This document shows, piece by piece, positions 38,343 through 46,385 of a stretch of 64,000 nucleotides of DNA (position 1 is the stretch's first letter; each line of letters starts with the position of its first letter). The position numbers and the translations under genes are program-made. The stretch lies in assembly GCF_026420845.1 (NCBI RefSeq), contig NZ_JAOWCB010000007.1:62001-126000 (forward strand), written 5' to 3'. The notes under the pieces were generated by a model, which was not told the origin of the DNA, did no database searches, and was given only the letters and a program-made list of their open reading frames with translations. This DNA comes from Streptomyces sp. PR69. GTDB lineage: Bacteria; Actinomycetota; Actinomycetes; Streptomycetales; Streptomycetaceae.

Positions 38343-38826
38343 ATCATCCCTCCAGCTCCCGGTCGACTCCCCCGAGCAGATGCAGGAACTGGGGCGCAGA
38401 CTCGCGAAACTGGTGCGCCCCGGGGATCTGGTCATGCTCAGCGGCGAGCTGGGCGCAGGCAAAACCACGCTGACGCGGGGGCTCGGCGAGGGCCTCGGCG
38501 TACGGGGGGCCGTCACCTCCCCGACGTTCGTCATCGCGCGCGTCCACCCGTCGCTGACCGGCGGACCGGCGCTCGTCCACGTGGACGCCTACCGGCTGGG
38601 CGGCGGCCTGGACGAGATGGAGGACCTCGACCTCGATGTGTCGCTGCCGGAGTCGGTGGTGGTCGTGGAGTGGGGCGAGGGGAAGGTCGAGGACCTGTCC
38701 GACGACCGTCTGCAGGTACGGATCCACCGGGTCGTGGGCAGCACGGACGACGACCGGCGCGAGGTGACGCTGACCGGATACGGGGAGCGGTGGACGAGCG
38801 TGGATCTGGGGGCGGCGGCGGGCTGA
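38302..38826 (+). CDS. tsaE: tRNA t6A biosynthesis ATPase TsaE
   Basis: This is a 174-aa P-loop ATPase of the TsaBDE machine that adds threonylcarbamoyl to A37 of ANN-decoding tRNAs. Walker A is GELGAGKTT (48-56), followed by VTSPTFVIARVH and HVDAYRLGG. The ending VVVVEWGEG is typical. ATG 38302 lies inside the end of the hydrolase gene. The partners tsaB and tsaD are 2-4 kb downstream. Confidence 0.93.
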   Translation: MEAPHSSPAHPAAESSLQLPVDSPEQMQELGRRLAKLVRPGDLVMLSGELGAGKTTLTRGLGEGLGVRGAVTSPTFVIARVHPSLTGGPALVHVDAYRLGGGLDEMEDLDLDVSLPESVVVVEWGEGKVEDLSDDRLQVRIHRVVGSTDDDRREVTLTGYGERWTSVDLGAAAG

Positions 38827-38963
38827 GGCGCGGCCGGCGGGCTGCGGCTGGGGCCGGCCGGGGAGCCGTTCGGAGCTGTACGTTCCGACGAAGGTGCCGA
38901 CAAGCTGTCGGCAAATTCTTGCGTCGGGGTCGGCGGGCGTGGTGACATGGTAGTCAGTCCTGG

Positions 38964-38981
38964 TTAGGTGTGCCTAACTAA
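38964..38981 (+). promoter_or_regulatory. Iron-box-like element (DmdR1/IdeR type)
   Basis: TTAGGTGTGCCTAACTAA contains the perfect inverted repeat GTTAGG-tgtg-CCTAAC (38963-38978). It resembles the DtxR/IdeR/DmdR1 box TTAGGTTAGsCTAACCTAA but is one base shorter in the right half. It is 17 bp before the start of a small ORF, a typical operator position. Confidence 0.5.
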
Positions 38982-38998
38982 GCCCCCGGGAGGCTTCC

Positions 38999-39211
38999 AT
39001 GCCGGCATCCGAGCGCGAAGCGCCGCGGACGCAAGCGTCGTCGCCGCCGTCGACGACGGCGTCGGATTCGGCTTCGGTGTCGCCGTCGCCGTCGGGCGTC
39101 CCGATGAGCGACCTTCTGGCGTCCTGCGCCGCAGCGAATGCGGTCTCGACGCCGCCGGGGGACGGGCGGGGCCCGGAGGAAGGGGCGGAGGAAGTGCGGC
39201 GCGCCGCGTAG
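38999..39211 (+). CDS. Small Ser/Thr/Pro-rich protein, possibly iron-regulated
   Basis: This is a 70-aa ORF with a strong GGGAGG five bases before its ATG. Residues 1-35 are Ser/Pro/Thr/Ala-rich. Residues 36-53 (MSDLLASCAAANAVSTPP) look structured and hold the only Cys; the end is acidic. There is no signal peptide or membrane helix. An iron-box-like palindrome lies just upstream, which argues for a regulated gene. I do not recognise the family. It could be a small regulator or a precursor peptide, but no modifying enzyme is adjacent. Confidence 0.6.
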   Translation: MPASEREAPRTQASSPPSTTASDSASVSPSPSGVPMSDLLASCAAANAVSTPPGDGRGPEEGAEEVRRAA

Positions 39212-40048
39212 CGGCCTCCGGCCCGGTTGCCGTCCCCGCGGGGTGCGGGTCTCTTTCCCACCCTCCCGCCCTCTCGGGTGCGGGGGCTTCGCCCCGCGCA
39301 CCCCTGTGCGGCGCTGCGCGCCGTGGGGGTTTCCCGGGCGTGCCGGTCTCCGCGGGTGCGGGTTCTTTTCCCGCCCACCCGCCCTGTGTGGGTGTGGGGG
39401 CTTCGCCCCGCACACCCCCGTCGGCGCTGCGCGCCGTGGGGGTTTCCCGGGCGTGCCCGTCTTCGCGGGGCGCGGGTCCTTGCCGGGTGCGGGTTGCTTG
39501 TTTCTTGGGTTTCTTGGGGTGTGGGGTCTTGTCCCGCCTCGGGTGGTCGGGGCCCCTCCGGGCTCACCTCCTCAAGGCCGGCGGCGTGACCGCCCTTGCT
39601 TCGGGTGACCCCGGTCTTGCCGCCGGTCCTCTGCGGGGGCGACCCTGCACGGCCCCTCCGCCCAAGACGGGTCGGCTGCCCCGGCGTCCCCGCACCCGGC
39701 AGGGTGCGGGTTCCCCTTCACCCGCGCCCGGCGGCGTGCCGGACCCCCACCCACCCGCCCGCACCCGGCGGAGCACTGGAAACGGGCGGGAGGGTGGGAA
39801 AGGCACCGGCCCGGGCCAGGGGCGACCTGGGCGGCCGGGCAGCCGCACCCCGGAGCACCTTGGCCCCGCGCCCGGCGGGGTGCTGGAAACGGGCGGGAGG
39901 GAGGGACAAGCACCTGCCCGGGCCACGGGAAGCCCCCACAGGCGGGCAGCCGCGCCCCGGAGAGCACCCCGCATCCCGCGCCGGAAAGGCACCCGCCCGG
40001 GCCACGGGCGACCCGCACCCCCCGCCCGGGCCCCCGCAGGGGACCCCG
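39212..40048. repeat. GC-rich intergenic repeat block, copies B
   Basis: This 837-bp stretch has no supportable gene. Two tandem units of about 125 bp each contain GGGGGCTTCGCCCCGC and CGGCGCTGCGCGCCGTGGGG then TTTCCCGGGCGTGCC (about 39285 and 39406). From about 39700 the order reverses: two units with GTGCTGGAAACGGGCGGGAG run the opposite way (about 39770 and 39880). The latter match the acpS-nnr gap in inverse orientation. Its many open frames are low-complexity. Confidence 0.7.
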
Positions 40049-40627
40049 TCAGGGCAGCACGACCACCTTGGAGCCGATCGTCGCGAAGCGCCACACCGCG
40101 TCGCCGTCCGCCCGCCCCATCCGTACGCCGCCCGTTTTCCTGGACGGGTCCGGCGACGCCATCGACCCGTCGACGGCGGCGCTGAAGCCGATGGTCACAT
40201 CGTCGACGCTGGCGAAGCGCACGACGTGCTCGATGGGGACGCCGTCCGATCCGGTGACGCTGCCCGAGCGGGAGGTGACGGAGTAGGTGCCCGGCTGCGG
40301 GCTGACGGTGGACGGCATGACCTCGAAGGTCCGGATGGCCTTGTTCTTGTCGTCCACAAGCCAGACCCGCCGGTCTTTGAGCGCGTAGACCAGGCGTACA
40401 CCCGTCCCGGAGTCGGCGGGCAGCACCGTGGGGTCGGGCTTCTTCGCGGCGGGTGCGCCGGAGCCGCCGGGCGCGCCGGATGCGCCGGGGGAGGGGGAGA
40501 CGCTCGGCGTACGGGCCCTGCCGAGATCGTCAGGGGCGCTCGCCGAAGCCTGGTAGGCGAGGAAACCGACCGCCGCCAGCGCGGCCGCCGTGAGCCCGGC
40601 CACCATCCCCGAGCTGCTCCGTGCCAC
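40049..40627 (-). CDS. L,D-transpeptidase-like (YkuD fold) protein lacking the catalytic Cys
   Basis: This is a 192-aa protein with an N-terminal membrane anchor (GLTAAALAAVGFLAYQASA), a Ser/Pro/Gly linker and a beta-rich domain (VRLVYALKDRRVWLVDDKNKAIRTFEVMPST...). The end aligns with the YkuD motif. Where active enzymes have HG..S-x-GC-R, this one has SRKTGGVRMGRADGDAVW, so the nucleophile Cys is Gly (166 or 167) and the His is missing. It is therefore probably not a transpeptidase and may bind peptidoglycan or another protein. The GTG at 40627 has AGGTGGG upstream. It is divergent from tsaB. Confidence 0.7.
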   Translation of the reverse strand: MARSSSGMVAGLTAAALAAVGFLAYQASASAPDDLGRARTPSVSPSPGASGAPGGSGAPAAKKPDPTVLPADSGTGVRLVYALKDRRVWLVDDKNKAIRTFEVMPSTVSPQPGTYSVTSRSGSVTGSDGVPIEHVVRFASVDDVTIGFSAAVDGSMASPDPSRKTGGVRMGRADGDAVWRFATIGSKVVVLP

Positions 40628-40654
40628 CGTCTGCCCACCTTTCACCGCGCCACC

Positions 40655-40800
40655 CGCGCATCCGTATGCACACCCGCGCACGCGCACACCCGCGTACCCG
40701 TACGCACCTGCTTGCACCCGCGCACCGTGTGCGCCGCGCGCACCTGCGTACCACGCGTACCCGCGCGCCGCACGCACCCGCGCATCCGTGCGTACCCGTC
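40655..40800. repeat. Alternating purine-pyrimidine tract between divergent genes
   Basis: The sequence is dominated by alternating CG/CA/TA steps (GCGCACGCGCACAC, GTGTGCGCCGCGCGCAC, GTACCCGTACGCAC and so on). This is a composition prone to left-handed Z-DNA. It fills the promoter region between the LdtA-like gene and tsaB; no gene is supported. Confidence 0.55.
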
Positions 40801-40878
40801 GTCCGTGGTGACGGTAGCAGCCGCCGTCGCCGTCCACGGGACGCCGTGCACCCCCCGCCGTGGCCGTAGGCTGTTTGC

Positions 40879-41532
40879 GTGCTCTTGCTCGCCGTTGATA
40901 CCGCCACCCCCGCCGTCACCGCCGCTCTGCACGACGGCGGCTCCGTCGTCGCCGAGTCCTCTCGCGTCGACGCCCGCCGGCACGGGGAACTGCTGCTGCC
41001 CGCCGTCGACCGCGTTCTCGCCGAGGCGGGGGTGAAACTCGACGCCGTCACCGGTGTGGTCGTCGGCGTCGGCCCGGGCCCGTACACCGGGCTCCGCGTC
41101 GGCCTCGCGACGGCCGTGACCTTCGGCTCCGCGCTCGGGGTGCCGGTGCATGGCCTGTGCACGCTGGACGGCCTCGCCCATGCCGCCGGGCTGGACGAGC
41201 CGTGCACGGTGGTGACGGACGCCCGCCGCAAGGAGGTCTACTGGGCGCGGTACGACGCGGCGGGCAGACGGGTCACGGGGCCCGCGGTCGACCGTCCCGC
41301 GGAGATCGACGGGCAGGTCGCCGGACTCCCGGCGGTGGGCGCCGGAGCGGCGCTGTACCCCGAGGTGTTCACCGACGCCCGCGGACCGGAGCATGTGTCG
41401 GCCGCCGCGCTGGCGGATCTGGCCGCGCGGAAGCTGGCCGCGGGCGAGGAGTTCCTGCCGCCGCTGCCGCTGTATCTGCGCCGCCCCGACGCGCAGGTGC
41501 CCAAGAACTACAAGGTGGTCACCCCCAAGTGA
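40879..41532 (+). CDS. tsaB: tRNA t6A biosynthesis protein TsaB
   Basis: This is a 217-aa ASKHA-fold protein with LLLAVDTATPAVTAAL at the start and GVVVGVGPGPYTGLRVGLATA in the N-terminal lobe. It dimerises with TsaD for t6A synthesis. The GTG at 40879 is the start. The end overlaps rimI by four bases (GTGA). The order tsaB-rimI-tsaD is the usual actinobacterial one. Confidence 0.95.
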   Translation: MLLLAVDTATPAVTAALHDGGSVVAESSRVDARRHGELLLPAVDRVLAEAGVKLDAVTGVVVGVGPGPYTGLRVGLATAVTFGSALGVPVHGLCTLDGLAHAAGLDEPCTVVTDARRKEVYWARYDAAGRRVTGPAVDRPAEIDGQVAGLPAVGAGAALYPEVFTDARGPEHVSAAALADLAARKLAAGEEFLPPLPLYLRRPDAQVPKNYKVVTPK

Positions 41533-42023
41533 CCGCCCCCGTGCTGCGCGAGATGCGCTGGTGGGACCTGGAGCAGGTGCTGGCTCTGGAACAGGCGCTG
41601 TTCCCCGAGGACGCCTGGTCGCCGGGCATGTTCTGGTCCGAGCTGGCCCATGCGCGCGGCCCGCGGGCCACCCGCCGCTACATCGTGGCCGAGCGGCCGG
41701 CCGACGGCCGTATCGTCGGCTATGCGGGGCTGGGGGCCGCCGGCGGCCTCGGCGATGTGCTCACCATCGCCGTCGCCCCGGAGGAGCAGGGCGGCGGCCT
41801 CGGCTCCCTGCTGCTGACCGAACTGCTCCGCCACGCCACCGCCTTCGAGTGCGACGAGGTGCTCCTCGAAGTGCGGGTGGACAACACCAGGGCCCAGAAG
41901 CTGTACGAGCGCTTCGGGTTTGAACCAATCGGCTTCCGCCGCGGCTACTACCAGCCAGGCAATGTCGACGCCCTCGTCATGCGCCTGACCGTACAAGGAA
42001 CTGAGAATCGACAAGATGGCTGA
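41529..42023 (+). CDS. rimI: Ribosomal-protein-alanine N-acetyltransferase
   Basis: This is a 164-aa GNAT acetyltransferase. The acetyl-CoA loop is [15 protein letters not shown], with [29 protein letters not shown] at the end. By family it acetylates N-terminal alanine, classically of S18, though in actinomycetes the targets may be broader. GTG 41529 overlaps the tsaB stop, and its own end overlaps tsaD by eight bases. Confidence 0.93.
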   Translation: MTAPVLREMRWWDLEQVLALEQALFPEDAWSPGMFWSELAHARGPRATRRYIVAERPADGRIVGYAGLGAAGGLGDVLTIAVAPEEQGGGLGSLLLTELLRHATAFECDEVLLEVRVDNTRAQKLYERFGFEPIGFRRGYYQPGNVDALVMRLTVQGTENRQDG

Positions 42024-43119
42024 CGAACCTCTCGTACTCGGCATCGAGACCTCCTGCGACGAGACCGGTGTCGGCATCGTCCGCGGCACGACGCTGCTCG
42101 CCGACGCCGTCGCCTCCAGCGTGGACACCCACGCCCGCTACGGCGGAGTGGTCCCGGAGATCGCCTCGCGCGCGCATCTGGAGGCGATGGTCCCGACGAT
42201 CGAGCGCGCACTGAAGCAGGCGGGCGTCAGCGCCCGGGACCTCGACGGCATCGCCGTGACCGCCGGCCCCGGTCTGGCGGGCGCGCTGCTCGTCGGCGTG
42301 TCCGCGGCCAAGGCGTACGCGTACGCGCTGAACAAGCCGCTCTACGGGGTGAACCACCTCGCCTCGCACATCTGCGTCGATCAGCTGGAGCACGGCCCGC
42401 TGCCCGAGCCGACGATGGCGCTGCTGGTCTCCGGCGGCCACTCCTCGCTGCTGCTCGCGCCGGACATCACCAGCGATGTGCGCCCGATGGGCGCGACGAT
42501 CGACGACGCGGCGGGCGAGGCGTTCGACAAGATCGCGCGCGTGCTCGACCTGGGCTTCCCGGGCGGTCCGGTGATCGACCGGCTGGCCAGGGAGGGCGAC
42601 CCGGAGGCGATCGCCTTCCCGCGCGGGCTGAGCGGGCCGCGGGACCCCGCGTACGACTTCTCCTTCTCCGGGCTGAAGACCGCCGTGGCCCGCTGGATCG
42701 AGGCCAAGCGCGCGGCGGGCGAGGAGGTGCCCGTACGGGATGTGGCCGCGTCCTTCCAGGAGGCCGTGGTCGATGTGCTGACCCGCAAGGCCGTACGCGC
42801 CTGCAAGGACGAGGGCGTCGACCATCTGATGATCGGCGGCGGCGTCGCGGCCAACTCGCGGCTGCGGGCGCTCGCCGAGGAGCGGTGCGAACGGGCGGGC
42901 ATCCGGCTGCGCGTGCCCCGGCCCGGGCTGTGCACGGACAACGGCGCGATGGTGGCGGCGCTCGGAGCGGAGATGGTGGCCCGCAACCGGCCGGTCTCCG
43001 ACTTCGAACTCTCCGCGGACTCGTCGCTTCCGGTGACCGACCCGCATGTGCCGTCCCCTGCACATGATCACGATCATGATCATGTGCATGAGATCAGCAA
43101 GGAGAACCTCTACTCGTGA
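42016..43119 (+). CDS. tsaD: tRNA N6-adenosine threonylcarbamoyltransferase TsaD
   Basis: This is a 367-aa Kae1/Qri7 family enzyme that transfers the threonylcarbamoyl group to A37. Metal ligands are in NHLASHI (His114 and His118). Other blocks are [39 protein letters not shown] and [13 protein letters not shown]. The C-terminus has a His/Asp-rich tail ([11 protein letters not shown]) encoded by a long palindrome at 43061-43086. The gene overlaps rimI by eight bases and the next small gene by four. Confidence 0.96.
   Translation: MADEPLVLGIETSCDETGVGIVRGTTLLADAVASSVDTHARYGGVVPEIASRAHLEAMVPTIERALKQAGVSARDLDGIAVTAGPGLAGALLVGVSAAKAYAYALNKPLYGVNHLASHICVDQLEHGPLPEPTMALLVSGGHSSLLLAPDITSDVRPMGATIDDAAGEAFDKIARVLDLGFPGGPVIDRLAREGDPEAIAFPRGLSGPRDPAYDFSFSGLKTAVARWIEAKRAAGEEVPVRDVAASFQEAVVDVLTRKAVRACKDEGVDHLMIGGGVAANSRLRALAEERCERAGIRLRVPRPGLCTDNGAMVAALGAEMVARNRPVSDFELSADSSLPVTDPHVPSPAHDHDHDHVHEISKENLYS
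43061..43086. repeat. 26-bp palindrome encoding the TsaD His-rich tail
   Basis: CACATGATCA-cgatca-TGATCATGTG has perfect 10-bp arms. It is AT-richer than its surroundings and lies within the tsaD coding sequence. Confidence 0.9.
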
Positions 43120-43400
43120 GGCTGGCGCTGATGTGGGAGGCCCGGGCCGTCCAGGGGCGCGGCGCGGAGCTGCTGGAGTGGGCCCGGACGCAGCGCCTCG
43201 CGCGCGATCCGCTGCGCCGTGAGACATTCCGGGCGGCCGGGGACCGGGTGCTGGTCATCACCTGGTGGGAGACCGACGACGGGGGAGCGCAGTCGCCCGA
43301 GCCGCCTGAGCTGCCGGAGCCGGACGCGGATCTGATCACCCGTCCGGTGCACCGCTGGCGCTTCGAGTCGGTCGAGGCCGCCGGGGCGGAGACTCACTGA
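43116..43400 (+). CDS. Conserved small protein coupled to tsaD, function unknown
   Basis: This is a 94-aa protein ([27 protein letters not shown]... [12 protein letters not shown]... [17 protein letters not shown]). Its short beta-alpha-beta pattern resembles dimeric ferredoxin-like (ABM-type) small proteins, but no motif proves this. The GTG at 43116 overlaps the tsaD stop by four bases, so it is co-translated with tsaD. I do not know its role; linkage suggests an association with the t6A operon. Confidence 0.75.
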   Translation: MRLALMWEARAVQGRGAELLEWARTQRLARDPLRRETFRAAGDRVLVITWWETDDGGAQSPEPPELPEPDADLITRPVHRWRFESVEAAGAETH

Positions 43401-43560
43401 GAGGAAATTCTGAGAAGAATTCCTCCCGGGGTGTCGATCCGGGGCCGTCCCGTTCGACGCATGGGGTGCGAGGCGGGGAACGGCCCCGCCCCCATACGGC
43501 CCGAGGAGTCACCATGCCGCGTTTTCTGTGGGAACTGCTGCGAACAAAAGCCGCCGCCCT

Positions 43561-43734
43561 TCCGTAACCGGGGGCTCCGCCCCCGGACCCCCGCGCCTCA
43601 ATCTCCCCCAGCTGCCGCTGGGGGCACTTCCGTGGGGGTACCCCCGGACGGAGTCTGGGGGGGGAGGCATCTGGGGGAGTGTGAGGACACGGCCTTCAGG
43701 CCGTACGGGGTCTGGGGCGGAGCCCCAGTTACGG
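43561..43734. repeat. Long inverted repeat / dispersed element, copy 1
   Basis: The arms CCGTAACCGGGGGCTCCGCCCC (43562-43583) and its near reverse complement (43713-43734) flank smaller hairpins. The stretch GGGGTACCCCCGGACGGAGT to GTGAGGACACG (about 43643-43692) recurs at 58093-58143. The right arm includes the methyltransferase stop codon. The remaining part of the 328-bp gap (43401-43560) holds no gene. Confidence 0.7.
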
Positions 43735-45042
43735 GCAGGGCCGCAGGGGAGAGCCAGCCGGCCGCCCCAGCAGCATCGTCGGCGCCCCCGCCACCCTCGT
43801 CAGAAACACCGTCACCGCGTGCGGACCATGCCCCAGCGCGGACTTCACCTTGCGGCGCAACTCCTCCGGCTCCACCGCCGAGCCGCGCTTCTTCACCGTC
43901 AGCACCCCCGCCCCGCGCTCACGCAGCAGCGCCTTGAGGCGCTTGACGTTGAAGGGAAGCTCGTCGGTGATCTCGTACGCCGTCGCATACGGCGTGGGAC
44001 GCAGTTCGTCGGCGGTGATGTACGCGATCGTCCCGTCGATCAGCCCGCCGTCGAGTTCCTCGGCCGCCTCGGCGACCAGATGCGCGCGGATGACCGCGCC
44101 GTCGGGCTCGTACAGATAGCGGCCCACCTTCCGTACGGGCGGGTCGGGCAGTCCCCGGCCGGTCAGGGAGCGGGGGCCGGGCAGCAGGGTCGCCGTCACC
44201 GTGCCCGGACGGGTGCCGAACCAGAGCACGGCCTCCTTCACATCGCCTCCGTCGGAGATCCACTCCGCTTCGGCGTCGTCGGGGACCGCCTCGTGGGGGA
44301 TGCCGGGGGCGACCTTCAGTGCGGCGTGGGGACGGGAGCGGGCCGCGCCGACCGCCCACGACAGGGGCGGGGAGTACGCCTCCGGGTCAAAGATCCGCCC
44401 GCTGCCCGCGCCGGGCCCGCTGCGCCCGCCGCGGGCCGTCGGCCCCGACTTGCCGCGCCGCGCGGGGTCGACGAAGACCGCGTCGTACGCCGAGACGTCG
44501 ACGTCCGTCACATCCGCGCACCGGACCTCGATCAGGCCGGCGAGCCCCAGTGCCTCGGCGTTGGCCCGTACGGCCTCCGCGGTCAGCGGGTCCCGGTCCA
44601 CGGCGAGGACGCGGATGCCCGCGCGGGCGAAAGCGATCGCGTCGCCGCCGATGCCGCTGCACAGATCGGCGACGCTGCGCACGCCGAGGGCGGCGAGGCG
44701 ACCGGCGCGGTAAGCGGCGACGGAGCGGCGGGTCGCCTGCTCGACGCCGTTCGGGGTGAAGAACATCCGCTGTGCGTCGTCCGCGCCGAACTTGGCCGCG
44801 GCCCGCTGCCGCAGCCGCGCCTGCCCCAGGGCGGCGGAGACGAGCTCCGCCGGGTGGTCGCGGCGCAGCCGGGTGGCGACGGCCAGCTCCTGCACCGGGT
44901 CGTAGGAGGCCAGTCCCGCCAGCAGCGCCGCGCCTTCCTCGGTGCGCAGCGCGGCGAAGGAGGCGAGGGCGCCGGAGGAGGCGCCAGCAGCGCCGGAGGC
45001 ATCGGGGGAGTCGGGGGAGTCGGGGGCTTCGGCGGCGTTCAC
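43729..45042 (-). CDS. Class I SAM-dependent methyltransferase, THUMP-like domain
   Basis: This is a 437-aa protein. An N-terminal helical region is followed by the SAM-binding motif VADLCSGIGGDAIAFARAG (about 125-145), VLAVDRDPLTAEAVRANAEALG, and the catalytic-type loop YDAVFVDPARRGKSG. A C-terminal THUMP-like segment begins around GRYLYEPDGAVIRAHLV. RNA is the likely substrate (inference). GTG 45042 lacks a good ribosome site. The first residues (EAPDSPDSPDAS) come from a 9-bp tandem repeat, so the true start may be downstream. The stop lies in a repeat arm. Confidence 0.85.
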   Translation of the reverse strand: MNAAEAPDSPDSPDASGAAGASSGALASFAALRTEEGAALLAGLASYDPVQELAVATRLRRDHPAELVSAALGQARLRQRAAAKFGADDAQRMFFTPNGVEQATRRSVAAYRAGRLAALGVRSVADLCSGIGGDAIAFARAGIRVLAVDRDPLTAEAVRANAEALGLAGLIEVRCADVTDVDVSAYDAVFVDPARRGKSGPTARGGRSGPGAGSGRIFDPEAYSPPLSWAVGAARSRPHAALKVAPGIPHEAVPDDAEAEWISDGGDVKEAVLWFGTRPGTVTATLLPGPRSLTGRGLPDPPVRKVGRYLYEPDGAVIRAHLVAEAAEELDGGLIDGTIAYITADELRPTPYATAYEITDELPFNVKRLKALLRERGAGVLTVKKRGSAVEPEELRRKVKSALGHGPHAVTVFLTRVAGAPTMLLGRPAGSPLRPCP

Positions 45043-45143
45043 CGGGACATTGTCGGCCAGGCGGGGGATGGTCCGCTCGCGGCGGCGGCTCCGGCGGGGT
45101 GTCGCACCGGGCGCGGCGCGCCGTGCTGTCAGGATGCGACGCC

Positions 45144-46076
45144 ATGCAGCTGGTCAGACAAAAGGTAAGAAGTAGGTCGTATCGACGAACGGGAAGCGCG
45201 TCGCGGTCCGGCGTGGCGCTCGCCCTCCTGCTGGCCGCCGCCCTTGGCTCCGGCTGTGGCGTCGCGGGCGACGACGCCTCCCGGCCCGCCGCCGGCCAGG
45301 AGGCGCAGCAGGGCGCGGCCGGCGCGCTCACCGCGTATGTCGAGCGGGTGAAGAAGGAGCACGCCGCCCGCGTCGCCGCGGCCCGCACATGGGGCCTGAA
45401 GCAGACGCCGCTGACCGCCCCTTCGCCGCCCCCGGTCAAGCCGGAGATCACCACGCGCAAGGGCTTCGAGGTCGCGGGCGGAGCCTCGCTGCCGCCGGTC
45501 TTCACCACGGTGCCGGTGAAGGAGAAAGTCGTCTTCCTGACGATCGACGACGGTGCGGAGAAGGACCCGGACCTGCTGCGGATGATGTCCGAGCTGCGGA
45601 TCCCGTACAGCGCCTTCCTCAGCGACTATGTGATCGACGACGACTACGGCTACTTCAAGCGGATGCAGGACCGCGGCGTCGCCCTGCACAACCACACGCT
45701 GAACCACCGCTATCTGCCCGCGCTGTCGTACGCCGAGCAGAAGCGGGAGATCTGCGGCCAGCAGGACAAGCTGGAGAAGCGTTACGGCACCCGGCCCCGG
45801 CTGTTCCGGCCGCCGTACGGCAACTACAACAAGGACACGCTGCGCGCCGCACAGTCGTGCGGGATCAAGGCGGTGCCGCTGTGGGCGGCCGAGGGGTTCC
45901 CCGACCGGATGGAGTGGCGGGAGTGGGACCGGGATCTGCACCCGGGCGACATCATCCTCACGCACTTCAGGGGGCGGGGGGACTGGAAGGGCACGATGCC
46001 GGACATGATCCGTCGGGTGATGAACACGGTGACGGCGAAGGGTTACGCCGTCGCCAGGCTGGAGGACTACGTCTGA
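45144..46076 (+). CDS. Polysaccharide deacetylase (NodB domain) lipoprotein
   Basis: This is a 310-aa protein with a lipoprotein signal (LALLLAAALGSGC) and a spacer, then a carbohydrate-esterase-4 domain. Its motifs are complete: FLTIDDG (catalytic and metal Asp), HTLNH (metal His pair), RLFRPPYGNYNK and GDIILTHF. It is likely to remove acetyl groups from a cell-wall or surface glycan outside the cell. ATG 45144 has AGGA nine bases upstream. It is divergent from the methyltransferase and just upstream of the groES control region. Confidence 0.92.
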   Translation: MQLVRQKVRSRSYRRTGSASRSGVALALLLAAALGSGCGVAGDDASRPAAGQEAQQGAAGALTAYVERVKKEHAARVAAARTWGLKQTPLTAPSPPPVKPEITTRKGFEVAGGASLPPVFTTVPVKEKVVFLTIDDGAEKDPDLLRMMSELRIPYSAFLSDYVIDDDYGYFKRMQDRGVALHNHTLNHRYLPALSYAEQKREICGQQDKLEKRYGTRPRLFRPPYGNYNKDTLRAAQSCGIKAVPLWAAEGFPDRMEWREWDRDLHPGDIILTHFRGRGDWKGTMPDMIRRVMNTVTAKGYAVARLEDYV

Positions 46077-46210
46077 GCTGCGTCTAAGCCGCGCCTCCGT
46101 GGCGTGCCTGAGCTGCGGTCTGAGAAGCGGGAACGCGGCTGGACGCGGCTGCCGGGCGGGCCGCGCGGGCGGCGGCCTTCGGACACCGCACGGCCGAAAC
46201 GGGTGCTCTA

Positions 46211-46237
46211 CTGGCACTCCGCTTGACCGAGTGCTAA
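46211..46237. promoter_or_regulatory. CIRCE operator 1 (HrcA site)
   Basis: CTGGCACTC-N9-GAGTGCTAA matches the CIRCE consensus TTAGCACTC-N9-GAGTGCTAA with only the outer left bases changed. It overlaps the -35 of the groES promoter. Confidence 0.92.
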
Positions 46238-46252
46238 TCGCAGTCATAGTCT
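46223..46252 (+). promoter_or_regulatory. groES-groEL1 promoter
   Basis: TTGACC (46223-46228) and TAGTCT (46247-46252) are 18 bp apart. The -35 lies inside CIRCE 1, and CIRCE 2 begins six bases after the -10, so HrcA could block at two points. Confidence 0.8.
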
Positions 46253-46257
46253 CGGCT

Positions 46258-46284
46258 CTGGCACTCCCCACCGGAGAGTGCCAG
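46258..46284. promoter_or_regulatory. CIRCE operator 2 (HrcA site)
   Basis: CTGGCACTC-N9-GAGTGCCAG is a perfect inverted repeat of the CIRCE type at the expected transcription start. Confidence 0.9.
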
Positions 46285-46385
46285 ACACAGCGACGGGCAG
46301 GTCCGGCACCCGCGACGACGGATCCACCTGGTCGCCACCTCAGATCAGTTAACCCCGTGAGATCTCCGAAGGGGGAGGTCGGATC

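Noticed and set aside
33318..38534. Very long minus-strand open frames (33318-35786 and 35811-38534) opposite nnr, alr and the hydrolase
   Set aside because: They are antisense shadows in the high-GC frame; each position is explained by a well-supported plus-strand enzyme.
39212..40048. The 39.2-40.0 kb repeats as a CRISPR-like or retron-like array
   Set aside because: The units are about 125 bp tandem and inverted copies without regular unique spacers, and there is no cas or reverse transcriptase gene nearby.
38968..41035. Overlapping long plus-strand frames (38968-40185, 39596-41035) in the repeat block
   Set aside because: They are low-complexity, disagree in frame with the repeats and run over the LdtA-like gene and into tsaB.
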